Translations under genes and position numbers: made by a program
Notes under the pieces: model-generated
Seen by the model: only the letters and a program-made list of their open reading frames with translations
What the model was told of the DNA's origin: nothing
Database searches by the model: none
Shown here: positions 1 through 10,630 of the stretch, piece by piece
Layout of the letters: every line of letters begins with the position of its first letter
How positions within the stretch are numbered: position 1 is the first letter of the stretch
Assembly: GCA_905116865.2 (NCBI GenBank)
Contig: CAJHNH020006035.1
Location: forward strand, 84,946 to 148,945
Direction of reading: 5' to 3'
Source of the DNA: Candidula unifasciata
Taxonomy: Eukaryota > Mollusca > Gastropoda > Stylommatophora > Geomitridae
Length of the DNA: 64,000 bases

Positions 1-285
1 TCTTCTTCTTCTTCTTCTTCTTTTTCTTTTTCTCCTTTTTCTTCTGTTTGGTGTTCACCAGTTGTAAACTCTGGTGAAAAGTTATATCTGTTCACTTCTG
101 GACTGTAGTCTTGTTCGGCAGCTTGAGATTTTCGTTACATCCACTTCACAGATCTTGCTTATCTGTGTGCAGACTGCTGGTTCCTCACCTCTCAGGGAGG
201 TGCACGCCGACTTCGAAAGAAACACCCGTAAATACAAGCTTGTTAGGGAGCAGTGGGTCTACACTTGTTCCCCTACAATAGGACT
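1..285 (-). repeat. SINE-like repeat, family D
   Basis: The TCT run at the window edge is the reverse complement of the family D AGA/GAA tail. It is followed by the conserved block that reads GTTCACCAG, CTCTGGTGAAAAGTT, then TCTCAGGGAGGTGCAC. The same order of blocks occurs at 5043-5319, where both ends are defined by a target-site duplication. The copy is diverged and its tail runs off the window, so the true end is not visible. Confidence 0.75.
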
Positions 286-299
286 CGTACTGAACTCTT

Positions 300-1060
300 G
301 AGACAGGGGCCATTTCTATTAGAGACAAGATTAAGCAAACTGCATGCTATAACCATCTACCCTCAGTCTCCAGGCAATAGTCTCATATCTCATGAGAGAA
401 AACAAAAGCATCTAAGTCCTGTCTGCGCAGTTGTGATTCCTTCGTTCTTGGAAGTGACCTGTCACTTCCATTAAAAGATTAAAAAACAATTAAATAAAAC
501 GCTACGCTAGTGTAATAATTAGTGCATGTAAACCTTTCATTTGGTTAGGAGGGCACGAAGAAACAGTGTGGTGTCGCTAAGTAACCTCCATATACATTCG
601 TAGAGAATACATAAATCATACAAAAAGTAAATGTAATTCAGCACAGCGATCAGCACGAGGTAAACCAAGCACCAGCAACAATCAGCTAAAACCCACAGAC
701 ATCAGCACTAAGAGAACTGGACCACACCAGACCCAAAAACCACAAGCACCACACCGCAGCAAGGAAGCAAAGAACCGGAATATCAGGTGTGACTACACAC
801 CACAAATAAAAGGAAACCAAAAAAGACAACCAAGGAACCTTCCTTCATATAGCAGGCCTACAGGCTTTGCCTCTCATTCTTCCTTACAGTCTGTTTTTGC
901 CCTCCGAGTGAAGGTTGGGCCTCTCCTGCGACATCTAGTGTTATTCTGCATTTGAAATCAGCAGAGAAAATCCCAAATACCCCGTCCAACCTTCTGGAGA
1001 GTTAGAAATAAGGCAATTCCAACTGATTCACTAAAGTAAAACACAGTGTCATGACTTTAT
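300..1060. other. Unassigned intergenic DNA
   Basis: AT-rich sequence with no recognisable coding block. The part at about 640-800 is purine and CA rich. Open frames here are short and show no familiar motif. Confidence 0.5.
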
Positions 1061-1084
1061 TCTTTGCTAGAGGCCACGCTCTGT

Positions 1085-1310
1085 ATCAAGCGCCATAGCC
1101 GATTGAGAAACAATAATAGCGGAAGGTATGGTACCAGGAAGGAGGGACAGGGGTGGAACAACAAGATGGATACAGAATATAATTGACTCATTGAATATGT
1201 AAATACTCGAGGTGGGATAGCTGGCGAGAGACCCAGTTTCTTTTAGGCAGACCGTAATAAAACCGACGTTCCGCAAAAAACCTGCCATATGATGAGATGA
1301 GAGACCATGC
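1085..1310 (+). mobile_element. LINE 3' fragment, RTE-like
   Basis: Conceptual translation in the plus direction gives GMVPGRRDRGGTTRW followed by a run ending DPVSFRQTVIKPTFR. The same tail occurs at 12519-12800 (minus), 22055-22212 (plus) and 35475-35790 (minus). Stops interrupt the frame. The copy ends at an ATGATGAGATGA run, the short ATG-rich tail usual for this kind of element. It is a dead 5'-truncated copy. Confidence 0.75.
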
Positions 1311-2490
1311 TCTAGTTACTAATTAATTTGGATTGAATGTAATTTTGTTGTCCTTATGTAAATACAGTTTTGACTGGATTATTGTTCATTGCAAGCTTCT
1401 TGACTTGTTATTTCAATAATTATTTACAAATATAAACATCGATGTACTCCACACAATTCCACCGAGCGAGCACTGACGGTGTTCGCTTTCATTGTATTCT
1501 ATGTTATTGCTTTCTTACTATCACATCCAGGAAATATTGCTAGTCATGAAATGCAAATGTTTACGGGTGATCTGCATTCAATTATCAGTAGCCACAGTGC
1601 CGTAAGACAGGCATTGAGACAGGGCAGAGAACTCAAGACAAGAAGGAGAACCAGGGCAGAGAACTCAGTCTTCACTTATCAAGTTGCAGCGTTGAAAATT
1701 ATGGCTGTGAACACTGCATATTTAGTTTACAGCAGCTAATATCGTTAAGCGTTGGATTTCGCTACCGCTTCCCTGCTTGGTGAGGAGAAGACAGTACTAA
1801 TTTAAGAGTGACTTTTAATCCCACCATGACCGCACAACGAACGAATAACACTGGTTGACATAAAGTGCTACCATTTAGATGAGTATCACCGGGGCACAAG
1901 CCACACAATCCCCGTTCTACTGTTACATCCATGACAGCTGGGTGGGCTTTAAAATAACTACACACAAAATGCGTCTAATATTTAGGGGTCGTTATATGTG
2001 AAGAATCAATCTGTGGTTTGTGCCATTGTGATGCTGAAAAGAAAAAGAAAAGCTTTTTTTTTTTTTTTTTAAATTGGAAGAGTCGTTTCTATTGAAAAAA
2101 TCAAAACCTGATCACTCATTTAAAAAAGACAAGTACTTAATGATGATCCAGTAACAGTGGGATCGTTCCCAGTATCACAAATATGTTATTTCAAAAACTG
2201 TAACCACACTTATAACATAAAATCATTTATGTCCTGTCAACGAAGTGCAGTCATAAGCTTGTTACACGCAGACAGCCCCAGGGATCGGCGTGGCAATATC
2301 AAGCAATTCATTAGGAACAGTACAGAACCCGTTTTTATGCCTGTGGTCTTCGGACATGTGTGGCTAAACTGGTATTTATATTTATGATAAATGATCATTG
2401 TCTGTTATTTTCTCATATATAAAATTTGTAGGCCCCAAGGGCTCAACTTTTGTTTATTTATGTGTATTTAGGTATACCAATCGGCACTAG
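1311..2490. other. Unassigned intergenic DNA
   Basis: No coding or repeat family recognised. A poly(T) run sits at 2054-2071. An 86-residue frame at 1479-1739 begins with a hydrophobic stretch but has no homologous look, no codon bias and no splice context, so I leave it uncalled. Confidence 0.4.
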
Positions 2491-2496
2491 GTAGAT

Positions 2497-2740
2497 GGGA
2501 AGCATGTGTGGTGTAGAGGCTAGACGCTCGTGTGTGGATCCGAAGTTCGTGCGTTTTTTTCAAAAATGACTTTGGCTGTCAGGTCGACCCAGCCTTAAAT
2601 GGGTACCAGGTAATGTCTTGAGAAGTAAAGATGGCCCACGTGGGGAAGACAACATCACCCGCTAAGTACCTATTGGTCTATAAAACATAGGTCTAGTCCT
2701 ATATGTGTCAAACATTTGAAGGCGTGGAAAAGGGTCCTTT
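2497..2740 (+). repeat. SINE, family B (tRNA-derived head)
   Basis: The head reads GTGTGGTGTAGAGGCTAGAC (A-box-like), and the body contains AAATGGGTACCAGGTA and ATTGGTCTATAAAACATAGG. It ends in GTGGAAAAGGGTCC. The same sequence is seen at 17963-18221 and 50832-51105, both with target-site duplications. The B box here is poor, so the copy is old. Confidence 0.85.
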
Positions 2741-3169
2741 GATTTTTAATTCGGTAGACGATTTCAAAAGACCCTTGACTTTAGCTGATACTCACTGGAA
2801 GGGGGTGGGGTGGGGTAAGGGTAATCTGGGAGCCATATTCATATCTGATAAAAATCCGCGACTTCATGGGGCCCTTCATTCATTCACTGAAGAAGAACAA
2901 ATACGCGTCGGGACTGATGTAAGACTTTGAGCCGGCGTTTTAGTGTCGGGTACATTTCTTCATCTTCTTTTTCTTTGTGTTTACTGGTTTCTAATCTACT
3001 CATTCCCAGTTTCCTCCAAACAAAATACCCCGACCCCACACGAGGAGTCTGGTGCCCTGTGAAAACACATATTTTGTGTGCAAAAGGTTACGGAGATATA
3101 CTGATGCAAAAACCGATTGTTATATCCGTGATATGTAGATTTTCTGTAGACCCCTATTAATAAAACACG

Positions 3170-3350
3170 CATTGGCAGGCAATGAAAGCGTGGATAAATT
3201 GGCCAGTTCTACTTTAGTTGCAGATGGTCAGCCTATGGATCGCGCTGACGTTGTTATAGAGACGGGAAGATACGGGTATTTTGGGACCAACGTGTCCACT
3301 GATAAGAATACGAGAATTAGGAGTAAACATCGGCACTGACAAGTATGAGA
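3170..3350 (+). mobile_element. LINE fragment with RNase H tail
   Basis: Plus-strand translation gives GNESVDKLASSTLVADGQPM followed by DRADVV. This resembles the last RNase H motif (GNExAD.LA) and the following linker of Jockey/I-type LINEs. The fragment at 7283-7690 on the minus strand reads GNEQADRLAGKATVKAGQAM then DQAD, so both come from one family. The rest of the element is absent. Confidence 0.65.
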
Positions 3351-3564
3351 GTCACACAAGACTCACACGAAGCCTTGTTAACCAGCAGAGGACTGGTACT
3401 ATTAAACAGGGAGGCTGGTATATATGTACATATATATAGCGAAATCTGAGCACCTGTGGACTGTCTGGAGTGCTCTGAAGATAGCCCAAATCATACCTCA
3501 ACTTACACACATTTAATATATTACAATCGTCATCTCCTTGTGAGATGCAATTTTTCGTTATTCT

Positions 3565-3757
3565 TAAGCCCCACCCTGGCTCTTGCCAGGGGCCGCAATA
3601 TAGCCCTGCCATGAATATGGCCTAAAGGCTGAATGTGGTTTTTGGGACCTCTCCACGGGTGATCCTCATCCGCATGGTGACACTTTGTGTCATCGGATGT
3701 TTATCGCTTGTGTGACGTCCTAGTGGGGTAAAATGTACTACTACTACTAACTCACAC
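3565..3757 (+). repeat. SINE-like repeat, family C
   Basis: Contains CCCCACCCTGGCTCTTGCCA, GGGACCTCTCCACGGGTGAT and a terminal GACGTCCTAGTGGGGTAAAA, followed by a CTA-rich tail. Related copies lie at 14517-14744 (minus) and 19810-19955 (plus), and a 3' end at 29425-29467. About 190 bp, noncoding. Confidence 0.8.
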
Positions 3758-4640
3758 ACATTCAAGTGAACACATTGAAACATTCAGATAAACAAATATA
3801 CCTACACGTATAAAAAGATTTATCACATCTTGGACGTTCAGTATTGAATATGGACGAAGTGATTATTTGTAGCAGCATAGTAATGTTAGACAGATTATTG
3901 TTACTGCACGTAAAAATAGGCAGGCACTCGAGTGCACATTGACGCACATACAAATAAAGAGTGTTACGATATATGTGGCGTCACACCGACAGCCAGACTA
4001 ATGCTCCCCGCGGAGCTCGGCGAATTCAACGGAAAGAAATTCAGGAAAGCCCCCAACTAAGGAACCATTAGAGCATACACCACCGGGAGTTATGAGCACT
4101 TGGCAAATACGGGAGAGCGGGAAAACATTAGGGTTTGGGAGGAATTGATCCTGATGGACTTATAATGGTTACAACGTCGGTGTGGCAGCAGTTGAATTTT
4201 AAGGAGTGAGAGGAGAAGGCGACCATGGGAGAAGAAAAAGAAGAGGGAATAGAATGAAGTTAAGAATACCTTATGGTTAGGATGCTTGAATGCAGGGGCG
4301 TAGTTACGATATCTATCTCCCATGGCAACCTAGGGTACCTGTAATCCATGGAGGAGGGGGAGGGGGGGGGGGTGCTAAAAAAATATTTTAAATTTTTTCT
4401 TAGCCATTTCTCAGTTTTGGGGCTACTTGCAAAGACATTGTGGTGCATAATCAGAAAGCCTGCTTGATTCCTTTGCAACTAAAATTCAAAAGGTGGTCAA
4501 ATGCTCTGTATGCATTCTGTTAACTATGATGCATGCAAAGACTGGACACGGCGGATTGTGCGAATGAAACATCTTATGGTTCAATGGCCAAAAAGGCGAG
4601 CACCAGCAGGCTCTGTGGAGAGCTAAAAGCAAAACGTGTT
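3758..4640. other. Unassigned DNA with a G run
   Basis: No family recognised. A G-rich run at about 4350-4372 is a simple-sequence tract. The flanks contain only short open frames. Confidence 0.4.
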
Positions 4641-4859
4641 ACTTGTTACTCTGGGCACTTTAGATGCCTTGGTCTTGCACTGCACCTAGGTCCATCTCCA
4701 ATCGTCTCGACAGTGTCCTGCCATTAGATCAAGACGGACACAGGCGAGAGAGTAAAGTGGACGAATTGCGCAACTCTTCCTCACATAAATTCACGTCCAT
4801 GCCCAAGTCACTTTCATCTATTTATCATCCAGTCATCACCCTCATCAACCTTTTTCAAG

Positions 4860-5375
4860 TCATGTTACGATGGGCTAACGACGAAGCAGCAGACGCGTGT
4901 TATGTTGGCAAAACAAACACCAAATTAGGACCGTTTATTTGCTGACGACTGCGTTCTAAACTCTAGCTCTCAGGCCAGTATGCAGCACATCATCAATAGA
5001 TTTTCTGAACCCTGTACCAACTGTGGGCTAACTATCAGCACTCCCCTGTGTGGGTTCCGGGGCCCTACTATGGGAAAAACAAGAATAGACCCACTGCCTA
5101 CCCAAAGCATGTCGTAAGAGTCGACTAATAGGGAGCTTCCTTCGAAGTCAGAGTGCATCTGCCTGAGAGGCAAGGAACCAACAGTCTGCATACAGATCTG
5201 TCAAATGGATGCACACGCAACAATCAGGTTCTAGAACAGGACTGCAGTCCAGAAGTGGACGAACAGCCAGAACTTTCCGCCGGAGTTCACAGCCGGTGAA
5301 CGTGAAGAAGAAGAAGAAGACTATCAACACTGATAAAACTGTTGTTATCTACCAAGCAACTAAATAATCAAGAAT
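4860..5375 (+). mobile_element. LINE reverse-transcriptase remnant split by a SINE
   Basis: From about 4935 the plus strand encodes LFADDCVLNSSSQ and then CTNCGLTIST, the catalytic FADD box and following motif of a non-LTR reverse transcriptase. The frame stops at 5042 where a family D repeat begins, and resumes at 5332 as DKTVVIYQATK. Joining the two sides gives the usual LTIST-DKTxVxYQ sequence of these LINEs. Upstream parts back to about 4650 may belong to it but are too decayed to show. Confidence 0.75.
5043..5319 (+). repeat. SINE-like repeat, family D, complete copy
   Basis: Flanked by ACTATCAGCACT (5031-5042) and ACTATCAACACT (5320-5331), a 12-bp target-site duplication with one mismatch. 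It starts CCCCTGTGTGGGTTCCGGGG and ends CCGGTGAACGTGAAGAAG followed by more GAA units. This copy sets the boundaries for the family: 277 bp, noncoding, GAA-repeat tail. It was mobilised in trans into a LINE reverse-transcriptase frame. Confidence 0.9.
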
Positions 5376-5380
5376 GAGTT

Positions 5381-5701
5381 TCATTTGAATGAAAGATCTT
5401 TTGCAGGTCGGGAAACTGCTGTGGCTAGCAATATTAGAATAGACTCACGAAGATTAAGAAATACAATTGCATCATTTAACTGAACAATTAACTTCAGAAG
5501 TTCTTCAGATCGTGTAATGTTTCTGAAATCCAAATTCTCTAAATATAATTGTTTTCCATCCATAACAGAGATGTAATATTCACATAAACGGTCACACTTC
5601 TGCTTTAGTTCCTTGTTCAAACAATAATACAGTCCATCAACTGTGAAGAGAACCCCAAACTTTGCATCTGTGTCATGAAAACTAGTACACCTTTTAGCCA
5701 T
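5381..5701 (-). CDS. Unassigned 106-residue open frame
   Basis: An ATG in good context (GAAATGG) two codons after a stop opens an intact 106-residue frame with mixed composition: LCEYYISVMDGKQLYLEN, then a leucine-rich C-terminus ending RPAKDLSFK. I do not recognise the protein. An internal CTCTTCACAG at about 5632 could be a splice acceptor, so this could instead be a terminal exon of a gene reading leftward. It lies next to a LINE relic and may be chance or unrecognised transposon sequence. I considered it as the last exon of the PAXBP1 ortholog and rejected that. Confidence 0.25.
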   Translation of the reverse strand: MAKRCTSFHDTDAKFGVLFTVDGLYYCLNKELKQKCDRLCEYYISVMDGKQLYLENLDFRNITRSEELLKLIVQLNDAIVFLNLRESILILLATAVSRPAKDLSFK

Positions 5702-6027
5702 TTCTCACGGTTACCTTGATGACCCTGTCTATTTCCTCTATCTCCATTAACCGAGTATTTTTTTTCTCTCACCAGCCATTTGTTTTTTTCCTGTCCGTCG
5801 TTTTTCTCCTTTAAAATTCCATTCCTCAAAGAGATAAAGAGATTATGGGAAGGTATAACATGTATTTATATTGAAAGCTGCTAATCTATATTATTTATCT
5901 CAAATTTGCACTTCCCAGGTATTAGTGCTATGTTACGGTGGTCTTTAGTTGCACTAGACACATTCCATATTGGCTTAAACATCATCATCTTAGTCTTAGT
6001 CGAGGTTTCAACTTCAGTGCAATCGGG

Positions 6028-6120
6028 TTTTCCCCAAACTTGCTCCGTTCCTGTGCGGGTTTTCCCCACACTTGCTCCGTTCCTGTGCGGGTTTTCCCCA
6101 TACTTGCTCCGTTCCTGTGA
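6028..6120. repeat. 32-bp tandem repeat, three units
   Basis: Three head-to-tail units of TTTTCCCCAMACTTGCTCCG plus TTCCTGTGCGGG at 6028, 6060 and 6092, almost identical. The third is slightly short. Confidence 0.9.
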
Positions 6121-6129
6121 CAGTGAAAA

Positions 6130-6680
6130 TTAAACTAAATGTCCCTCACTGTCGCAATTGAAAAACTGGTGAATAAACAATTAGTCCTGGAACAATCTAG
6201 AAATCTGCGCACCTAGTAAATGCCTTTGGCAGTTGCTAGAGGCGCCAAATCTAACAGTCGCCACCAGAATTGTAGTTTGTCGGTGATGGAAGTAGTTGGA
6301 CACGATAAGTTAGCTATACAAACGTAGAATTATTACATAAGGTTTTTCACCAGCTCACACGTAAACCGACAACCTGCCATATTGAATAATGTGATTCAAC
6401 CGCTGAACAAACGAAAGGCTTTTCACATGAAAAACACAGCTAACAGGGATCACATCATCATCATCATATGTCCTATAACCACCCATTTCTACTCGATCTA
6501 CACAATACATTCTACCGTGACTAACTATGATACAAACAGGACGTTACAGTAGCTTACAAGTGCTAAACACATTTCGTTCTCTGCTAAACGATCCTGGAAA
6601 GTTGTTTCTAGAATGAAATTTATGTTTGGCATATACACCTCTAAGTCTTCAGGGTTTGAACGTCTCCTGACGTATCTTGG
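6130..6680. other. Unassigned intergenic DNA
   Basis: AT-rich with no recognised repeat or gene. Confidence 0.4.
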
Positions 6681-6774
6681 ATTTAAAAGCATGAGCACCA
6701 CCCAGTGTTTGGAGTCACGGTTTCCTCTATAGGCTTTATTGTTTTATCACCTTCCGGCTTTATGAGCAAGTGTG

Positions 6775-7042
6775 TCCCTCTTTGTACTTCCTTTTCGTAC
6801 AAGCAACAGTAGATCGACTGCCTCCCCAACAAGCATGTCTTGAGAATCGACTGACTGGGGGCCTCCTTCGAAGTCGGAGTGCATTCATCCGAGAGACAAG
6901 GAACCCCAAAATCTGCATACAAATAAATAAGATCTGTGAAACTGACTTGCACGGTACACTCAGGTTCTGAAACAAGACTGAGTGGACAAACGACCAAAAC
7001 TTCCCGTCAGAGATTCCAGCCCGTGAACGCGAAGAAGAAAAT
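6775..7042 (+). repeat. SINE-like repeat, family D
   Basis: Contains CTTCGAAGTCGGAGTGCATT, ATCTGCATACAAATAAATAA and the terminal CCCGTGAACGCGAAGAAGAA. It has the same layout as 5043-5319, with a diverged 5' part. Confidence 0.8.
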
Positions 7043-7282
7043 AAGTACAGCACTCGACACGATCACAGCAGCCCGATTCAACCTGCAGTTTTGTGCAAGA
7101 AAAGATATTAAACAAATAATCTTCTTAACAATAAGTAACAGGAGGTTAGCTAGTTAGTAGTTAGTAGACAAATTATGCTCATTGCACGTCGAGCCACTTG
7201 ATCCATGAGTGCTCGGATGCGCTCCTCAGTAAATCCCGCAGCGTCTAACGATTGCCGACACCAGTTCTGTGTTGGTTTATTT

Positions 7283-7690
7283 TTATTCTTTAGCTATCCG
7301 TGTCATGTTTTTGTGTGGCGACACCCCATTTAACTTGCTGTTCTTGCAGAATGACCATGTTTGCAGATTCACAGTTTTCAGCTGGTTCACGCAAACGTTC
7401 TGAATCTCGTGGAGCATTTAGTGTATCAGCCTGGTCCATGGCTTGTCCGGCTTTCACAGTAGCCTTACCTGCAAGTCTATCGGCTTGCTCATTTCCTTTA
7501 CCTACCCCCCACAGGTCATGGCACAATAATTAAACTAATCCTTAGCCATGAACGCTGTAAATCCACCAGCGTCTAGCCTCTAGGCCCACCTAGACCAGGT
7601 CGTCTGCGAATCTGGCCAGTGGACGGCTTCGTCGCCGGTCGGTACAGTATTTGGGTGGGTCTCCCTTGGTCGCAGCTACAGTGCGAGTCC
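7283..7690 (-). mobile_element. LINE fragment, RNase H and C-terminal part
   Basis: Minus-strand translation gives KGNEQADRLAGKATVKAGQA, matching the HxGVxGNExAD.LA end of LINE RNase H, then a hydrophilic C-terminal region. The expected histidine motif just before it is broken (CHDLWGVGKGNEQ). Related to 3170-3350. Confidence 0.65.
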
Positions 7691-7844
7691 TTTTCATGGC
7701 TACTTGATGACAAGCAATGCTAGGACATTTTATATGGCGCACATAAACCTAGTCACAATTATAACCGAAAGCTTCTCCCTTCGGGGGGATGCTGATTGCG
7801 ATTTTATTTTCACAAAGCAAGTCATGTCCCGCTTGCTTTTAACA

Positions 7845-8350
7845 TCACATCATCATCATCATCACCAACGTTCCGTAACACCGCGTGTCGTTTTGTCACC
7901 AGTTGCTGTTGACTGACTCATCAGCTTTCTCCACCTATGACGGTCAGTTGCTATGGGCATCAATGATGCTTGCCTAATGTTTGTCCAGTCAGTTAAATAC
8001 TATATTCAGGTCCTTCTTGATCAGCCTCTTATCCTCTTCGCCTCTACTACACCCTGTAGTATTGTTGTTGAGAGACCGTTAGATCTTATTACATGTCCGT
8101 ACCATTGAATTGTTCGCCTTTTCCCTGTGAATAAAAGAGGTTCATAGTTGCAAGTGTGCTGAGTAATTATACTGCGAACATCGTCACTTGTGATACGGTC
8201 CTTGTATGATATGCCAAGAATTTTGAAAAAATTTTTTCTTTTAACATGAATCCTAACATTCACAAGAATGTTGGTAGTGGTAGCCCAACTGGGTCGTCTT
8301 GTAGGTGTCTTAATGACAGTATATGTTTCTTTTCTTATAGCCTCTTCTAG
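7845..8350 (-). mobile_element. LINE 3' end, RTE-like, with ATG-repeat tail
   Basis: Minus-strand frames give RRTIQWYGHVIRSNGLSTTI, then QGVVEAKRIRG, and near the end DRHRWRKLMSQS. This is the C-terminal W-GH-xR and DRxxWR pattern of RTE-like polyproteins. The element ends at a CATCATCATCATCATCA run (7847-7864), i.e. an ATG-repeat tail on the minus strand. Stops and frameshifts make it a relic. Confidence 0.8.
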
Positions 8351-8394
8351 GCGTTTATTATTTCATAGTGGAAAAAAAAATTCAAACATTCATG

Positions 8395-8800
8395 CAATAA
8401 TTACCCTCTAGCACACATAAACTTATGACCCTCTTTAACGTATGTAGTTATTACCCCCTAACGTTCATGCACTTATTACCCTCTAACATCCACGTACGTA
8501 TATCAGTATCATCCATGCACTTATTACCCTCTTAGACTTAGTTACTTATTACCTTCAAACAATCATGCACTTATTACCCTCTAATATTCATGCATTCATT
8601 ACCCTCTAGTACACATACACTTGTTACTCTCTTTAACGTCTGTAGTTACTACACTTTAACATCCATGCACTTATTACCCTCTAACATCCACGTACGTATA
8701 TCAGTATCATCCATGCACTTATTACCCTCTTAAACTTAGTTACTTATTACCTTCAAGTATGCACGCACCTATAACCCTCTAATATTCATGCACTTTTTGC
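8395..8800. repeat. Minisatellite, left part (degenerate)
   Basis: Imperfect units of about 25-28 bp, core CATGCACTTATTACCCTCTA. The array stops at about 8796 where LINE sequence begins and resumes at 9841. These units are much more diverged than those at 9841-10620. Confidence 0.9.
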
Positions 8801-9838
8801 CAAGATAATTCCACGTTAAATAACTACGTGTGAAATGCGATGTCTCCGAAGAGTCACCAACAATACACGAAGAGACAGAGTCACAAACGTCAGCATTAGA
8901 GACAAAGTTGGAACAAGAGCATGCAGGAAACATATTGAAAGACAGAGAATGAAGTGGTTTGGCCATTTAGTAAGAATGCAACCGGATCAGATTGCTTATA
9001 AGGCCTTTTACAGTAGAACATCAGGAAGAAAAGCCAGAGGAAGACCCAGGAAAAAATGGATAGATGGAGTAGCTGAATACGGCCAGAAGATCCAGAAAAC
9101 TGTCACTCAAATCACGCGAGAGGCACAAAACAAATATTTTAAACCACGACACTGGGCTGCAACCCGGTAAAAGTGAAGAAGACAATAGATGGATATAGAA
9201 TTCCACGTTGTGATATCTCAGATCTTAGTTGAAGGAAAAAAGACTTAACCAAGTCAATAAATTTAAATATTTGGGAACAATCATATCATCAGATGGAAAA
9301 TGTGTGACAGATATTAAAACCAGAATAGGTCAAACGAAAGCTGCATTTCAGAAAATGAAAAATATCTTATGCAATAAATCACTCTCATTTAATGTCAAGA
9401 AGAGGGTGCTAAAATGTTACATAGAACCTATTCTGCTGTATGGCAGCGAATCTTGGAATGTCACTGAACAAATTAGGAAGAATTTGGAAGCCACAGAGAT
9501 GTGGTTTCTGAGTGAATGTTACGAATACCTTGGACGGCCAGAGTAACTAACAACGATTGCTTGAAAGAGGCTTATGGGAGTATATCTCTATATGCAACAA
9601 TAAGAAAGAGACAAACACTGTTCTTTGGCCACATAATGAGAATCGAGACATTGGAGAACATTGTGACATCTGGAAAGATCAGTGGAAAAGAGGTAGAGGC
9701 AGATCTAGAGATGATGCTGGATGGGCTGAAGCGATGGCATGAAGGGATATCATCCAGAGAGCTGTTCCAGTCAACCAGGGATCGTGATCTGTGGAGACGC
9801 ACGAGCGCTTACGCCAGTTGGCAGGGCACATGATGACG
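8797..9838 (+). mobile_element. RTE-like LINE copy inside the minisatellite, itself interrupted
   Basis: Outside the nested copy (8818-9209 including one target duplicate) the plus strand encodes QVNKFKYLGTIISSDGKC, CYIEPILLYGSESWNV, then after a frameshift near 9500 LRIPWTARVTNNDCL, RKRQTLFFGHIMR and STRDRDLWRR. These are the thumb and C-terminal motifs of an RTE-like reverse transcriptase. It ends with a CATGATGACGATGA tail at 9829-9841, directly against minisatellite units. The N-terminal endonuclease and the RT palm are absent. Confidence 0.85.
8818..9198 (+). mobile_element. Nested 5'-truncated LINE with 11-bp target duplication
   Basis: Flanked by AATTCCACGTT at 8807-8817 and again at 9199-9209. 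The insert encodes HIERQRMKWFGHLVRMQPDQ, GRKARGRPRKKWIDGV and HWAATR followed by TAA: the last ~110 residues of a LINE polyprotein with its own stop. The 3' end is CGGTAAAAGTGAAGAAGACA, similar to the family D SINE tail. The open reading frame is intact through the insert. Confidence 0.85.
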
Positions 9839-9840
9839 AT

Positions 9841-10630
9841 GAACATCCATGCACTTATTACCCTCTAACATTCATGAACTTGTTACCCTCCAACACTCAT
9901 GCACTTATTGCCCTCTAACATTCATGAACTTGTTACCCTCCAACACTCATGCACTTATTACCCTCTAACATTCATGAACTTGTTACCCTCCAACACTCAT
10001 GCACTTATTACCCTCTAACATTCATGAACTTGTTACCCTCCAACACTCATGCACTTATTACCCTCTAACATTCATGAACTTGTTACCCTCCAACACTCAT
10101 GCACTTATTACCCTCTAACATCCATGAACTTGTTACCCTCCAACACTCATGCACTTATCGTCCTCTAACATCCATGAACTTGTTACCCTCCAACACTCAT
10201 GCACTTATCGTCCTCTAACATTCATGAACTTGTTACCCTCCAACACTCATGCACTTATTGCCCTCTAACATTCATGAACTTGTTACCCTCCAACACTCAT
10301 GCACTTATTGCCCTCTAACATCCATGAACTTGTTACCCTCCAACACTCATGCACTTATTGCCCTCTAACATTCATGAACTTGTTACCCTCCAACACTCAT
10401 GCACTTATCGTCCTCTAACATTCATGAACTTGTTACCCTCCAACACTCATGCACTTATCGTCCTCTAACATCCATGAACTTGTTACCCTCCAACACTCAT
10501 GCACTTATCGTCCTCTAACATCCATGAACTTGTTACCCTCCAACACTCATGCACTTATCGTCCTCTAACATCCATGAACTTGTTACCCTCCAACACTCAT
10601 GCACTTATCGTCCTCTAACATCCATGCACT
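9841..10630. repeat. Minisatellite core, about 51-bp higher unit
   Basis: About fifteen near-identical copies of a double unit: CATGCACTTATTACCCTCTA, ACATTCATGAACTTGTTACC, CTCCAACACT. Variants with TTATCGTCCTC or TTATTGCCCTC are themselves grouped, which suggests block amplification. No spacer variability, so not CRISPR-like. Confidence 0.95.

Noticed and set aside
1479..1739. 86-residue frame with a hydrophobic N-terminus (possible signal peptide)
   Set aside because: No similarity I can recognise, contains a local imperfect duplication, and no supporting gene structure nearby.
5381..5701. Terminal exon of the PAXBP1-like gene
   Set aside because: A possible phase match exists at an internal acceptor, but 24396-24492 encodes the conserved KQI...HAMDHAMSLA C-terminus with a matching phase and lies much closer.
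9841..10630. Regular direct repeats resembling a CRISPR array
   Set aside because: The intervals between repeats are repeats too, there are no unique spacers, and the context is a eukaryotic intergenic region with LINEs.
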